A DNA stretch of 64,000 nt from assembly GCA_934359755.1 (NCBI GenBank), contig CAKRLV010000008.1:1-64000 (forward strand). The letters are read 5' to 3'. The translations under genes and the position numbers were made by a program. The notes beneath the pieces are model-generated. The model did not search any database, was not told the origin of the DNA, and was given only the letters and a program-made list of their open reading frames with translations. The DNA comes from an uncultured Agathobacter sp. GTDB lineage: Bacteria > Bacillota > Clostridia > Lachnospirales > Lachnospiraceae. This document shows positions 16,899 through 25,396 of the stretch, in pieces (the stretch's first letter is position 1; each line of letters starts with the position of its first letter).

Positions 16899-17852
16899 AT
16901 GAGTGATTTTATATTCAGTCTGAATGTCACAGTCCCCATATTTATGGTGATGGTTCTTGGGTATTTTTTAAGACAGATTGGTATGCTCAATGAGAATTTT
17001 GTGACAGTCGCAAATAAATTTAACTTCAAGGTTACCCTGCCTTTTATGCTTTTTAGGGATTTATCACAGGTGAGTATACGTGAGGAATTTGACATCAGGT
17101 TTGTACTATATTGTGCATTGGTTACTACTGCATGTTTAGGTCTGATATGGGCAGGTGTGAAGATTTTTCTAAAAGATAAAAGTCTTCGTGGTGCATTTGT
17201 ACAAGCTTCTTTTAGAAGTAGTGCAGCGGTGATGGGACTTGCTTTTATCAACAATATATATGGCTCCTCGGCTATGGGACCTATGATGATAATTGGCGCT
17301 GTTCCACTTTATAATATTTTTTCTGTTATTGTGCTTACTTTTGAGGCGAATGAGGAGCCAGGAGAAAAGAGAGATACTTCGAAGATAAAACAGGCCTGTG
17401 TGAATATAGCAAAGAATCCGATTATTATTTCGATTGCGCTTGGTGTAATAGCTGCATTGTTAAAGATTGATTTTCCAGTAATGGTGGATAAGACAATCAA
17501 CTCGGTTGCCCAGATGGCAACACCGCTTGCACTAATTGGTCTGGGTGCAGGATTTGAAGGACGAAAAGCACTTGCTAAGATTAAGCCTACAATCTGGGCT
17601 TCAATGATTAAGCTTGTGATACAGCCGCTTATATTTATACCGCTTGCAGTATGGCTGGGATTTACGGGAGAGAAGCTTATTGCGATACTTATAATGCTTG
17701 CTGCACCAGCGACACCTAGTTGTTATATTATGGCTAAGAATATGAAAAATGATGGAGTCCTTACTGCAAGTATAGTAGTCATGACGACACTTCTTGCCGC
17801 TTTTACACTGACAGGATGGATTTATTTGCTTAAGATATTAGGACTTATATAG
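16899..17852 (+). CDS. AEC family transporter (auxin efflux carrier / malate permease type)
   Basis: A 317-residue polytopic membrane protein with about ten hydrophobic segments in two halves. The opening IFMVMVLGYFLRQIGML, the KFNFKVTLPFMLFRDLS stretch and the C-terminal APATPSCYIMAKNM stretch are typical of the AEC (auxin efflux carrier) family. Members move organic anions such as malate or amino acids. The gene starts at the base after the folA stop and is followed by ilvB after 15 bp. It may therefore export a product linked to branched-chain amino acid or folate metabolism. Substrate is not known. Confidence 0.85.
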   Translation: MSDFIFSLNVTVPIFMVMVLGYFLRQIGMLNENFVTVANKFNFKVTLPFMLFRDLSQVSIREEFDIRFVLYCALVTTACLGLIWAGVKIFLKDKSLRGAFVQASFRSSAAVMGLAFINNIYGSSAMGPMMIIGAVPLYNIFSVIVLTFEANEEPGEKRDTSKIKQACVNIAKNPIIISIALGVIAALLKIDFPVMVDKTINSVAQMATPLALIGLGAGFEGRKALAKIKPTIWASMIKLVIQPLIFIPLAVWLGFTGEKLIAILIMLAAPATPSCYIMAKNMKNDGVLTASIVVMTTLLAAFTLTGWIYLLKILGLI

Positions 17853-17867
17853 AGAGAGGATGACGAG

Positions 17868-19589
17868 ATGGACATCACAGGAAGAAAATTATTTGTTAAA
17901 GCACTCGAGGAGGAAGGCGTAGATACTATTTTTGCCTATCCAGGTGGAACAGTTACTGACCTTTTCGATGAATTATATAAGACAGATACAATAAATCTGG
18001 TATTACCAAGACATGAACAGGGACTTGTACATGAGGCAGAGGGCTATGCAAAGTCGACCGGCAAGGTTGGAGTATGCCTTGTTACGAGCGGACCAGGAGC
18101 AACTAATACGCTTACTGGACTTGCAGATGCTCATTACGATAATGTACCGCTTGTATGTTTTACAGGACAGGTACCACTCAGCCTTATTGGTAACGACGCT
18201 TTTCAGGAAGTTGATATTGTCGGAATGACAAGAAGTATTACCAAATATTGTGTTACAGTAAGAGATAGAAAAGAACTCGGTAAAATAATCAAGATGGCAT
18301 TTCACATTGCTGCTACAGGAAAACCTGGCCCCGTTCTGATTGATATTCCAAAGGATATACAGACACAGTCGGGACCAGCGGAGTATCCAGACCATGTAGA
18401 TATCAGGGGATACAAGCTTAATGATAGCGTACATATAGGACAGCTTAAGAAAGCATATAAGCTTTTAAAGAGCGCTAAGCGTCCACTTATACTTGCTGGC
18501 GGTGGAATAAATATAGCAAGAGCCAATGATAAGCTTCTTACTTTCGTAGAGAAGATGGATGTTCCGGTTGTTACAACAATCATGGGAAAAGGTTCTATAC
18601 CTACTAAACATGCGCTCTACATAGGAAATTGTGGTATGCACGGCAAGTATGCTGCCAATAAAGCTGTCAGTGAATGTGATGTTCTTTTTTCTATAGGTAC
18701 ACGATTTAATGATAGAATAACGGGTGATCTGAACGAATTTGCACCGAAGGCAAAGATTGTACATATAGATGTAGATACGGCTTCGATTTCAAGAAATGTA
18801 GTAGTAGATGTTCCGATTGTTGCGGATGCAAATATTGTTTTAGAGAAGCTTATTGAATGGGCAGAGCCAAAGAAGACAGCGGCATGGAAGAATCAGATAG
18901 CTATATGGGAGAATGAGAATCCTCTTGGTATGAGACGAGATAGAGGAATGACTCCACAGATGATAATGGAGCATATTAATTCTAATTTTTCAGAATCCAT
19001 ATATGTTACCGACGTAGGACAGCATCAGATGTGGGCTACACAGTATCTTGAATTAGATGGTGGAAGCCAGCTTCTTACCTCAGGTGGACTTGGAACAATG
19101 GGATTTGGACTTCCGGCAGCAATAGGGGCTAAGATTGCGAATCCAGATAAGGATGTAGTATGTATATCAGGTGATGGCGGCTTGCAGATGAACATTCAGG
19201 AACTTGCAACCTCTATTGTGCAGGGGGCAGGGGTAACTATATGCTGCCTGAACAATTATTATCTTGGAATGGTTAGACAGATGCAGCAGCTTTTCTATGG
19301 AAAGAGATATTCGGCTACATGTCTTCGCAGAAGAAAATCATGTCCATCAGATTGTAAAGGTCCAAATAAGAATTGTCCTCCATACACACCAGACTTTGTC
19401 AAGCTTGTTGAGAGTTATGGTGGAGTAGGAATCAGAGTTGAGAGGGAAGAAGATATCGATGCCGCATTTGCAGAGGCAAAGAAACATAAAGATGTGCCTG
19501 TTCTCATAGAATTTATGATTGCAACGGATGAGATAGTATTGCCTATGGTAAAAAGCGGAAATCCGATGAGTGAAATGATACTAAAATAA
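17868..19589 (+). CDS. ilvB: Acetolactate synthase large subunit, with Cys-rich insert
   Basis: A 573-residue thiamine-diphosphate enzyme catalysing the first common step of valine/leucine/isoleucine synthesis. Marks: FAYPGGTVTDLFDE at the N-terminus, RHEQGLVHEAEGYA with the catalytic Glu, the FAD-region GMHGKYAANKAV, and SGDGGLQMN with the Mg-ThDP Asp. Odd feature: after LFYGKRYSAT there is an insert of about 20 residues with Cys at 485, 492, 496 and 503 (C-x6-C-x3-C-x6-C). It sits just before the PDFVKLVESYG segment that closes over the active site; E. coli-type enzymes lack it. A metal or disulfide role is possible but unproven. ilvN follows after 12 bp. Confidence 0.93.
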   Translation: MDITGRKLFVKALEEEGVDTIFAYPGGTVTDLFDELYKTDTINLVLPRHEQGLVHEAEGYAKSTGKVGVCLVTSGPGATNTLTGLADAHYDNVPLVCFTGQVPLSLIGNDAFQEVDIVGMTRSITKYCVTVRDRKELGKIIKMAFHIAATGKPGPVLIDIPKDIQTQSGPAEYPDHVDIRGYKLNDSVHIGQLKKAYKLLKSAKRPLILAGGGINIARANDKLLTFVEKMDVPVVTTIMGKGSIPTKHALYIGNCGMHGKYAANKAVSECDVLFSIGTRFNDRITGDLNEFAPKAKIVHIDVDTASISRNVVVDVPIVADANIVLEKLIEWAEPKKTAAWKNQIAIWENENPLGMRRDRGMTPQMIMEHINSNFSESIYVTDVGQHQMWATQYLELDGGSQLLTSGGLGTMGFGLPAAIGAKIANPDKDVVCISGDGGLQMNIQELATSIVQGAGVTICCLNNYYLGMVRQMQQLFYGKRYSATCLRRRKSCPSDCKGPNKNCPPYTPDFVKLVESYGGVGIRVEREEDIDAAFAEAKKHKDVPVLIEFMIATDEIVLPMVKSGNPMSEMILK

Positions 19590-19601
19590 GGGGAAGGGCT
19601 T

Positions 19602-20108
19602 ATGAACGATATGAAAAACAGATGGATAGGATTGTATGTTGAGAACCAGGTCGGTGTACTTGCAAAAGTATCAGGTCTTTTTTCAGGAAAATCATACAAT
19701 TTGCAGTCGCTTACAGTAGGAACGACAGAGGACGAGACTATTTCAAGAATGACTATATGCGTCAAAAGTGATGATATAACCTTTGAGCAGATAAAGAAAC
19801 AGTTAAACAGAATGGTAGAGGTAATTAAAGTAATTGATATGACGGATGTTCCTCTCCATATGAAAGAGATTTTATTTGCAAAGGTATCAAAACTGGATCA
19901 GACAGGAATAACTGAGGTATTTCAGATTGCGCAGGTATTCAAGATAGAAGTGGTTGATATAAGCAATGATACAGTTATAATTGAGAGTAAATTAACAGAG
20001 CGTAGGAACAATGAACTTATAGCTCTTCTCAAATCTAAATTTAAGAGCATATCTGTAGTGCGTGGAGGAGCTGTTGCTATTGAAGCAATCAGTACGGGAT
20101 GCCGATAA
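19602..20108 (+). CDS. ilvN: Acetolactate synthase small (regulatory) subunit
   Basis: A 168-residue protein with an N-terminal ACT domain (about residues 7-80, RWIGLYVENQVGVLAKVSGL) and a C-terminal ALS-regulatory domain. It binds the IlvB large subunit, raises its activity and gives valine feedback inhibition. Length is standard for the family. It follows ilvB by 12 bp, so the holoenzyme is made from one transcript shared with thyA, folA and the AEC carrier. No T-box or leader-peptide attenuator was seen ahead of ilvBN. Confidence 0.93.
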   Translation: MNDMKNRWIGLYVENQVGVLAKVSGLFSGKSYNLQSLTVGTTEDETISRMTICVKSDDITFEQIKKQLNRMVEVIKVIDMTDVPLHMKEILFAKVSKLDQTGITEVFQIAQVFKIEVVDISNDTVIIESKLTERRNNELIALLKSKFKSISVVRGGAVAIEAISTGCR

Positions 20109-20206
20109 TATACTCTAAAGTAAGCTATTTTTTATGCAGATTTTGCATGAGATACAGATATAGGGAATAGAATGTCAATAATTAAATTACATAAAGGAGA
20201 ATGAAA

Positions 20207-21820
20207 ATGTTTTGTGAAAGATGTGGACAACCAGTAAGTGAAGGAAATCGATTTTGTGAGTATTGCGGGGCACCAGTAAATGTGGAGCCAGTGGCAGATC
20301 CAATAAGACCAGTTGAATACCAGAATCAGATACCAACCCCGGAGCAGATGCCAAGTGCAGGTCAGATACCAACCCCAGAGCAGATGTCAAGTGCAGGTCA
20401 GATACCAACCCCAGAGCAGATGCCAAGTGCAGGTCAGATACCAACCCCGGAGCAGATGCCAAGTGCAGGTCAGATACCAACCCCAGAGCAGATGCCAAGT
20501 GCAGGTCAGATACCAACCCCAGAGCAGATGCCAAATCAGGGAACGAATATGGGTGTCCCTCCGATGATACCAGTTTCAGGTTTAAACGGCCAGAAGAAAA
20601 AAAGTAAGGCACCTATTATAATAGGAATCTGTGTAGGTGTAGTTATTTTATTTGCTGTACTCTTTGCTGGAGCATATATTGTTATTAACAAATTCCAGGA
20701 TACATCCAACGAGACAACAATTATAAGAAAACATAATGATGAGAACAATGATGAGAACAATGATAAGCAGACTCCAGAGACAGAGGTTCCTACAGAGACT
20801 GAAACAGAAGCATCAAATATAGCAGAGTCATCTGATGTTGATGATGTTTTAAATAATTATGTATATCAGCTTGATTCAGTATATCTCGACGGCAAATCAT
20901 ATACTCATACAAGGGATGATAGTGGTTTGTATCATGGCGTGGGCCTTTCAGATGCAAGCGGCGCATTTTACACTAAGCTTGTAGATTTGGATAATGATTC
21001 AATAAATGAATTACTTGTCCTTGAAATTCGCCAGACAGGTGAGGGCGAAAGTGCTTATAGCGACATTGTTGCACAGGTGTATGAATATGATGGTGTAAGC
21101 GTTTATAAGGGCGCAGAGGATGTTATAGCAACAAATGCTTTTGGTGCTGATAATGATCAGGATACAGTGAGAGTTGCTATAAAAGATGGACATTATTTGT
21201 GTGTAGACCATACTTACAATGTATTTCTTGAAGCTGATGGCAGTGTAATAGATATGCAACTTTGGGAGTATGATGGAACATCATTAATCAGGCAGGGACA
21301 GATAACATTTGCTGGATCAGATTGGAGCGATTCAATTTCCAGTTGTGAAGATATAAGAACTCAGCTTGAAAGTGCTGGATTAAGCAGAACTGTAGAACAG
21401 GTATACTCGTATGGAGTATTTGCTTTTTCAATGGCTGATACAGGAATGGAACCAGCATGTAAGATTTATGCAGAAGTAGATCATGAGGCAGAGGATATTT
21501 TTAATAATGAAATAGGGCAGGTAAATACAGTACTTCATTATTCAGAAACAAATGGAGTGGCAGATTTTTATTATCCAGAAAGCAACATAAAAGAGATAGA
21601 TGATGCAACTCTCGATGTATTGTCAAAGGATGAACTTAATCAGGCACAGTGTGAGATACTTGCGAGATACGGAATCGCCTTTGTTGATAAAGATGTTCAG
21701 GCATATTTTGATTCAAAGGCATGGTATATAAGACCTTACTGTGATATGTCAAGAGCAAATGAAGACATACTGACAGAGGTTGAGAAGACTAATATCAAAA
21801 AGATTCAGGGCAAAATGTAA
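20207..21820 (+). CDS. Zinc-ribbon membrane protein with QIPTPEQMPSAG repeats and YARHG domain
   Basis: A 537-residue protein of unknown function. Residues 3-20 form a zinc ribbon (CERC...CEYC). Residues 41-110 are nearly six copies of a 12-residue QIPTPEQMPSAG repeat. A membrane helix follows at about 134-162, then an acidic Thr/Glu/Asn-rich linker, an extracellular domain of about 230 residues, and a C-terminal YARHG domain (about 470-537: ILARYGIAF...AYFDSKAWY). The zinc ribbon is thus cytosolic and the YARHG end outside. Start ATG 20207 lies 6-7 nt after AAGGAGA; ATG 20201 is too close to it. The stop codon falls inside a 37-bp tandem repeat. Confidence 0.75.
   Translation: MFCERCGQPVSEGNRFCEYCGAPVNVEPVADPIRPVEYQNQIPTPEQMPSAGQIPTPEQMSSAGQIPTPEQMPSAGQIPTPEQMPSAGQIPTPEQMPSAGQIPTPEQMPNQGTNMGVPPMIPVSGLNGQKKKSKAPIIIGICVGVVILFAVLFAGAYIVINKFQDTSNETTIIRKHNDENNDENNDKQTPETEVPTETETEASNIAESSDVDDVLNNYVYQLDSVYLDGKSYTHTRDDSGLYHGVGLSDASGAFYTKLVDLDNDSINELLVLEIRQTGEGESAYSDIVAQVYEYDGVSVYKGAEDVIATNAFGADNDQDTVRVAIKDGHYLCVDHTYNVFLEADGSVIDMQLWEYDGTSLIRQGQITFAGSDWSDSISSCEDIRTQLESAGLSRTVEQVYSYGVFAFSMADTGMEPACKIYAEVDHEAEDIFNNEIGQVNTVLHYSETNGVADFYYPESNIKEIDDATLDVLSKDELNQAQCEILARYGIAFVDKDVQAYFDSKAWYIRPYCDMSRANEDILTEVEKTNIKKIQGKM
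20327..20535 (+). repeat. 36-bp in-frame tandem repeat, about 5.8 copies
   Basis: Units of 36 bp (12 codons, QIPTPEQMPSAG) run head to tail within the 20207 gene with only a few silent or single changes (one MSSAG). The high identity points to recent expansion, and copy number probably varies between strains. Confidence 0.95.
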
Positions 21821-21913
21821 GAATATCATGACATAAAAGGTTCAGGTTAAAATGTAAAAATATCATGACATAAAAGGTTCAGGGTAAAATGTAAGAATAT
21901 CATGATGTAAAAA
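21804..21913. repeat. 37-bp tandem repeat, three copies, spanning a stop codon
   Basis: Three units begin at 21804, 21841 and 21878. The first contains the last codons and TAA stop of the 20207 gene; the next two repeat that 3' end, including the stop, with one to five changes. There are no spacers, so this is not a CRISPR array. It looks like a slippage duplication of the gene end. Confidence 0.9.
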
Positions 21914-21927
21914 ATATATATAGAAAA

Positions 21928-21970
21928 TAAAAAGACGATAACGATGAAAATCATTGTTATCGTCTTTTTT
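21928..21970. terminator. Bidirectional terminator
   Basis: An 18-bp stem (AAAAGACGATAACGATGA with TCATTGTTATCGTCTTTT, one wobble) with A and T runs on the two sides. It lies between the convergent 20207 gene and the flavin reductase gene and can end both transcripts. Confidence 0.85.
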
Positions 21971-21984
21971 AGAAAAGGAGTCTG

Positions 21985-22491
21985 TTATCTAGCCATAATG
22001 TCAATTATTTCACCAACATACATAGTGTGCATATCGCCATCTGCATACCATTTGGCTGCGATTTCATTGTCAATAAATGTGTCATCCGTGATTGGAACTG
22101 CCGCCATTTTCTTACACATGATAACGAAATTAGCCTCATCTGGATAAGGAATGCTGTGTCTGAATGCAGGGGTAAGCTCTGCTTTCTTGAATTTGTCCTC
22201 GTCTCTTCCTGAATTAGCTCCGCAGTATTTAAGGGCGTCGCGGTATTCTTCGCCCAGAAATGCAACTGTAAAAAAGTCACCATTATCAATAAATTCTTTG
22301 GTGTAGCGTGAATCTCTTATAAAAATAAAGGCTACATTCTTGCCCCAGAGAACTCCGACACCACCCCAGGATACTGTCATAGTGTTGTATTTTGTCTTGT
22401 CTCCAGCAGTAACAAGAGCCCAGTCTTTTGAAAATTTAGTAAAAGGATTAAATTCTAATTCGTTGATAGGATATGGTTGAAATGTATGCAT
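21985..22491 (-). CDS. Flavin reductase family protein (FMN-binding split barrel)
   Basis: A 168-residue protein matching the flavin-reductase-like/FMN-binding family. Marks: the N-terminal KDWALVTAGDKTKYNTMTVSWGG stretch that binds the flavin phosphate (17-39), followed by FIFIRDSRYTKEFIDN and FTVAFLGEEYRDALKYCG. Short clostridial members of this group are cytosolic NAD(P)H-flavin oxidoreductases of unknown partner. GAGGG precedes the minus-strand ATG. It stands alone. Confidence 0.85.
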   Translation of the reverse strand: MHTFQPYPINELEFNPFTKFSKDWALVTAGDKTKYNTMTVSWGGVGVLWGKNVAFIFIRDSRYTKEFIDNGDFFTVAFLGEEYRDALKYCGANSGRDEDKFKKAELTPAFRHSIPYPDEANFVIMCKKMAAVPITDDTFIDNEIAAKWYADGDMHTMYVGEIIDIMAR

Positions 22492-22583
22492 AAAATCCCT
22501 CGCTTTCTTAAATTATAATCACTATATATTATACATCATCAATTAACTATCGTGCAATAAAATTCCTGTTTAGGTAGTGGCTC

Positions 22584-22920
22584 GGAATGAGGTTTTTTTA
22601 GTATTCGATGGGGATGGTACTTAGGGCTATGAATATAATTATAGGTGTGACTATTGTATATTTTGTGCTCTCCGAGTCCTCGTGTTAAGATACTCTAAAT
22701 AATTCAATTTAGAATATTTATAAGTGACGCGTCGCTCATATTCGCCGTCCTGGCTCATATTCGCTGAATTTGCCGTCCGTGGCAAATTCACACTGACTAC
22801 TTATGAATTATTAAGACTATCTAAACACTGTGGAGTCGCTTATAAAATATACCATAGTCCCACCTTGATTATAATGAAGGCTTTGCACCATCCCTCAATA
22901 TCAAATCGCCACCTCATTCC
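22584..22920. repeat. 337-bp imperfect fold-back (inverted repeat) element
   Basis: The left part (22584-22706) and right part (22804-22920) are imperfect inverted copies. Matching blocks in order are: GGAATGAGGT / ACCTCATTCC; GGATGGT / ACCATCC; AGGTGTGACTATT against AGGTGGGACTATG; GTATATTTT / AAAATATAC; and 25-nt arms 22682-22706 / 22804-22828 with 22 of 25 bases paired. The centre holds two direct copies of GCTCATATTCGC (22734, 22753) and a 9-bp hairpin GAATTTGCC/GGCAAATTC at 22766-22789. No protein reading is convincing. It may be a MITE-like fold-back element or a structured RNA. Confidence 0.7.
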
Positions 22921-23430
22921 TATTTCTAATTAGCAATTCAATCACAACATAACATAAATACGACTGTAATTATCAAATAAATTAAACTTTGGAATATAGA
23001 TTATTAATAATTTCATATGTACGTATATTCTACAAACGACTTCAATAAAAGTTTATAAAGTAAATCTCAACACAATCCTGTATGAGTCTATACATGATTT
23101 ACATTTTTCGCGCTTCACAACATGAAATTGCTTTGCACTACACAGCATGACTGTCGGAGAGCATGTATGTGTTCCGAAGAAAACAAATACGGACTACACC
23201 GAGGTTACATTACGTAAAGCAAACACCACTGAGTAACAAATTGAAATAACCTATCCTCAATCAGGCTCGGGGTTAATTCCGTATTTTTTTCAGAGGAATA
23301 TCGTACATGCTATGCCGACGTTTGAAATTCTCCAAGTGCAAAGCGGCTATAAATTACCAAAGTGCAAGGAATGCAAATCATGTAAACAGGAATTTTACGT
23401 AAAAGAAGAGTAGATTTTACCAAAATACTA
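22921..23430 (+). other. Gene-poor stretch with two tiny ORFs
   Basis: No normal gene is visible. Two short frames stand out. 23147-23236 encodes 29 residues (MTVGEHVCVPKKTNTDYTEV and on). 23312-23413 encodes 33 residues ending in a Cys/Lys-rich part, LPKCKECKSCKQEF, with AGAGGA 14 nt upstream. Either could be chance, a small protein, or gene debris. I could not link them to a family. Confidence 0.25.
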
Positions 23431-23458
23431 TTGACAAATTTCTCTGGAATGTTAAAAT
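23431..23458 (+). promoter_or_regulatory. Promoter of pckA
   Basis: TTGACA (23431-23436) and TAAAAT (23453-23458) with a 16-nt spacer; the leader to ATG 23543 is about 75 nt. Confidence 0.75.
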
Positions 23459-23542
23459 TTTGTCATACATCATGCGGTACTAGAATTTTGCGTGATGCGT
23501 ATAGTTTTATAAGCTAAAAAATAAAGAAGTGAGGTAAAAGAA

Positions 23543-25147
23543 ATGAGCAACATCGATTTAAGCAAGTATGGAATCACTGGTACAACTGAGATCGTACACA
23601 ATCCTTCTTACGAGCAGTTATTTGAGGAAGAGACTAAAGCAGGTCTTGAGGGATATGAAGTAGGACAGGAGACAGAGCTTGGTACAGTTAATGTTATGAC
23701 TGGTATCTACACAGGACGTTCTCCTAAAGATAAATATATCGTTATGGATGCTAATTCCAAAGACACTGTATGGTGGAATTCTGAAGGATATCCAAATGAC
23801 AATCATCCAATGACAGAGGAGACATGGGCTACAGTTAAGGATCTTGCTAAGAAAGAGCTTTGCAACAAGAGACTTTTCGTAGTAGATGCATTCTGTGGAG
23901 CAAACAAAGATACTCGTATGGCTGTACGTTTCATCGTTGAGGTTGCTTGGCAGGCACACTTCGTTACAAATATGTTTATCCAGCCTTCAGCAGAAGAACT
24001 TGAGAACTTCGAGCCAGATTTCGTAGTTTACAATGCTTCAAAGGCTAAGGTAGAGAATTACAAAGAGTTAGGACTTAACTCAGAGACATGTGTAGCATTC
24101 AATATTACATCTAAAGAGCAGGTTATCATTAATACATGGTACGGCGGAGAGATGAAGAAAGGTATGTTCTCTATGATGAACTACTACCTTCCACTTAAGG
24201 GAATTGCTTCAATGCACTGTTCAGCAAACGCTGATATGAACGGTGAGAACACAGCAATCTTCTTCGGACTTTCAGGAACAGGAAAGACAACACTTTCTAC
24301 AGACCCTAAGCGTCTTCTTATCGGAGATGATGAGCACGGCTGGGATGACAACGGTGTATTCAACTTCGAGGGTGGATGTTATGCAAAGGTTATCGGACTT
24401 GACAAAGAGTCTGAGCCTGATATCTACAATGCTATCAAGAGAGACGCTCTTCTTGAGAACGTAACTGTTGATGCAAACGGAAAGATTGATTTTGAAGACA
24501 AGAGTGTTACAGAGAATACTCGTGTATCTTACCCAATCAACCACATTACAAATATTGTTAAGCCAGTATCATCTGCTCCAGCTGCAAAGAACGTAATCTT
24601 CCTTTCAGCAGATGCTTTCGGAGTACTTCCTCCAGTATCTATCCTTACACCAGAGCAGACACAGTACTACTTCCTTTCAGGATTTACAGCTAAGCTTGCT
24701 GGTACAGAGCGTGGAATTACAGAGCCAACACCTACATTCTCAGCATGTTTCGGACAGGCATTCTTAGAGCTTCATCCTACTAAGTACGCTGAAGAGCTTG
24801 TTAAGAAGATGGAGAAGAGCGGAGCTAAGGCTTACCTTGTTAATACAGGATGGAATGGAACAGGAAAGAGAATCACAATCAAGGATACAAGAGGAATCAT
24901 CGACGCTATCCTTTCAGGAGATATCTTAAGCGCACCAACTAAGACTATCCCAATGTTCAACTTCGAAGTTCCAACAGAGCTTCCAGGAGTAGATTCAGGA
25001 ATTCTTGATCCTCGTGATACTTATGCTGATGCTTCTGAGTGGGAGACAAAGGCTAAGGATCTTGCAGAGAGATTCAACAAGAACTTCGTTAAATATACTA
25101 CTAATGATGCTGGTAAGGCACTTGTTTCAGCTGGTCCACAGTTATAA
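23543..25147 (+). CDS. pckA: Phosphoenolpyruvate carboxykinase (ATP)
   Basis: A 534-residue enzyme interconverting oxaloacetate + ATP and PEP + CO2 + ADP. In gut Lachnospiraceae it can run towards oxaloacetate, saving energy during fermentation. Marks: TGIYTGRSPKDKYIV for substrate binding, GLSGTGKTTLS P-loop (about residues 242-252), LIGDDEHGWDDNGVFNFEGG (the metal-binding kinase-2 region) and the C-terminal NTGWNGTGKRI adenine-binding stretch. Codon use is strongly biased (CTT, AAG, GAG, ACA), as in a highly expressed gene. Monocistronic with a promoter at 23431 and a terminator at 25186. Confidence 0.97.
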   Translation: MSNIDLSKYGITGTTEIVHNPSYEQLFEEETKAGLEGYEVGQETELGTVNVMTGIYTGRSPKDKYIVMDANSKDTVWWNSEGYPNDNHPMTEETWATVKDLAKKELCNKRLFVVDAFCGANKDTRMAVRFIVEVAWQAHFVTNMFIQPSAEELENFEPDFVVYNASKAKVENYKELGLNSETCVAFNITSKEQVIINTWYGGEMKKGMFSMMNYYLPLKGIASMHCSANADMNGENTAIFFGLSGTGKTTLSTDPKRLLIGDDEHGWDDNGVFNFEGGCYAKVIGLDKESEPDIYNAIKRDALLENVTVDANGKIDFEDKSVTENTRVSYPINHITNIVKPVSSAPAAKNVIFLSADAFGVLPPVSILTPEQTQYYFLSGFTAKLAGTERGITEPTPTFSACFGQAFLELHPTKYAEELVKKMEKSGAKAYLVNTGWNGTGKRITIKDTRGIIDAILSGDILSAPTKTIPMFNFEVPTELPGVDSGILDPRDTYADASEWETKAKDLAERFNKNFVKYTTNDAGKALVSAGPQL

Positions 25148-25185
25148 TTAGAATATAAGCAACTGAGTATACTTATAGTAAATTA

Positions 25186-25216
25186 AACCGCCGAGGAAAT
25201 CTTGGCGGTTTTTTTT
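25186..25216 (+). terminator. Intrinsic terminator of pckA
   Basis: AACCGCC (25186-25192) pairs with GGCGGTT (25204-25210), followed by a run of T. Confidence 0.9.
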
Positions 25217-25396
25217 CACTAGCGCGCCTTGCGACGCACGTTTCTCATATAAGAAATTTGATTTTCCTGTATAGAACAGCGGGGATTGAATATTTTTGTG
25301 AATGCTTTTGAACGGAATTGACGGAATAAGAAAAGTATGCTAGTATACATATATAAATAAACGGATATTAATATAATAAGGAGGAGAAGAGATACT

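Noticed and set aside
20327..20535. Possible CRISPR array
   Set aside because: The 36-bp units are directly adjacent with no unique spacers and are in frame within a gene.
20187..20612. Minus-strand ORF of 141 codons with repeated LGLVSDLHLASA units
   Set aside because: It is the antisense shadow of the 36-bp repeat in the plus-strand zinc-ribbon gene; no ribosome site or family match.
21804..21913. Possible CRISPR array (three 37-bp repeats)
   Set aside because: No spacers between units; they are tandem duplicates of a gene end.
22724..22933. 69-codon plus-strand ORF
   Set aside because: It is a reading through the right half of the fold-back element, with no ribosome site and no protein-like pattern.
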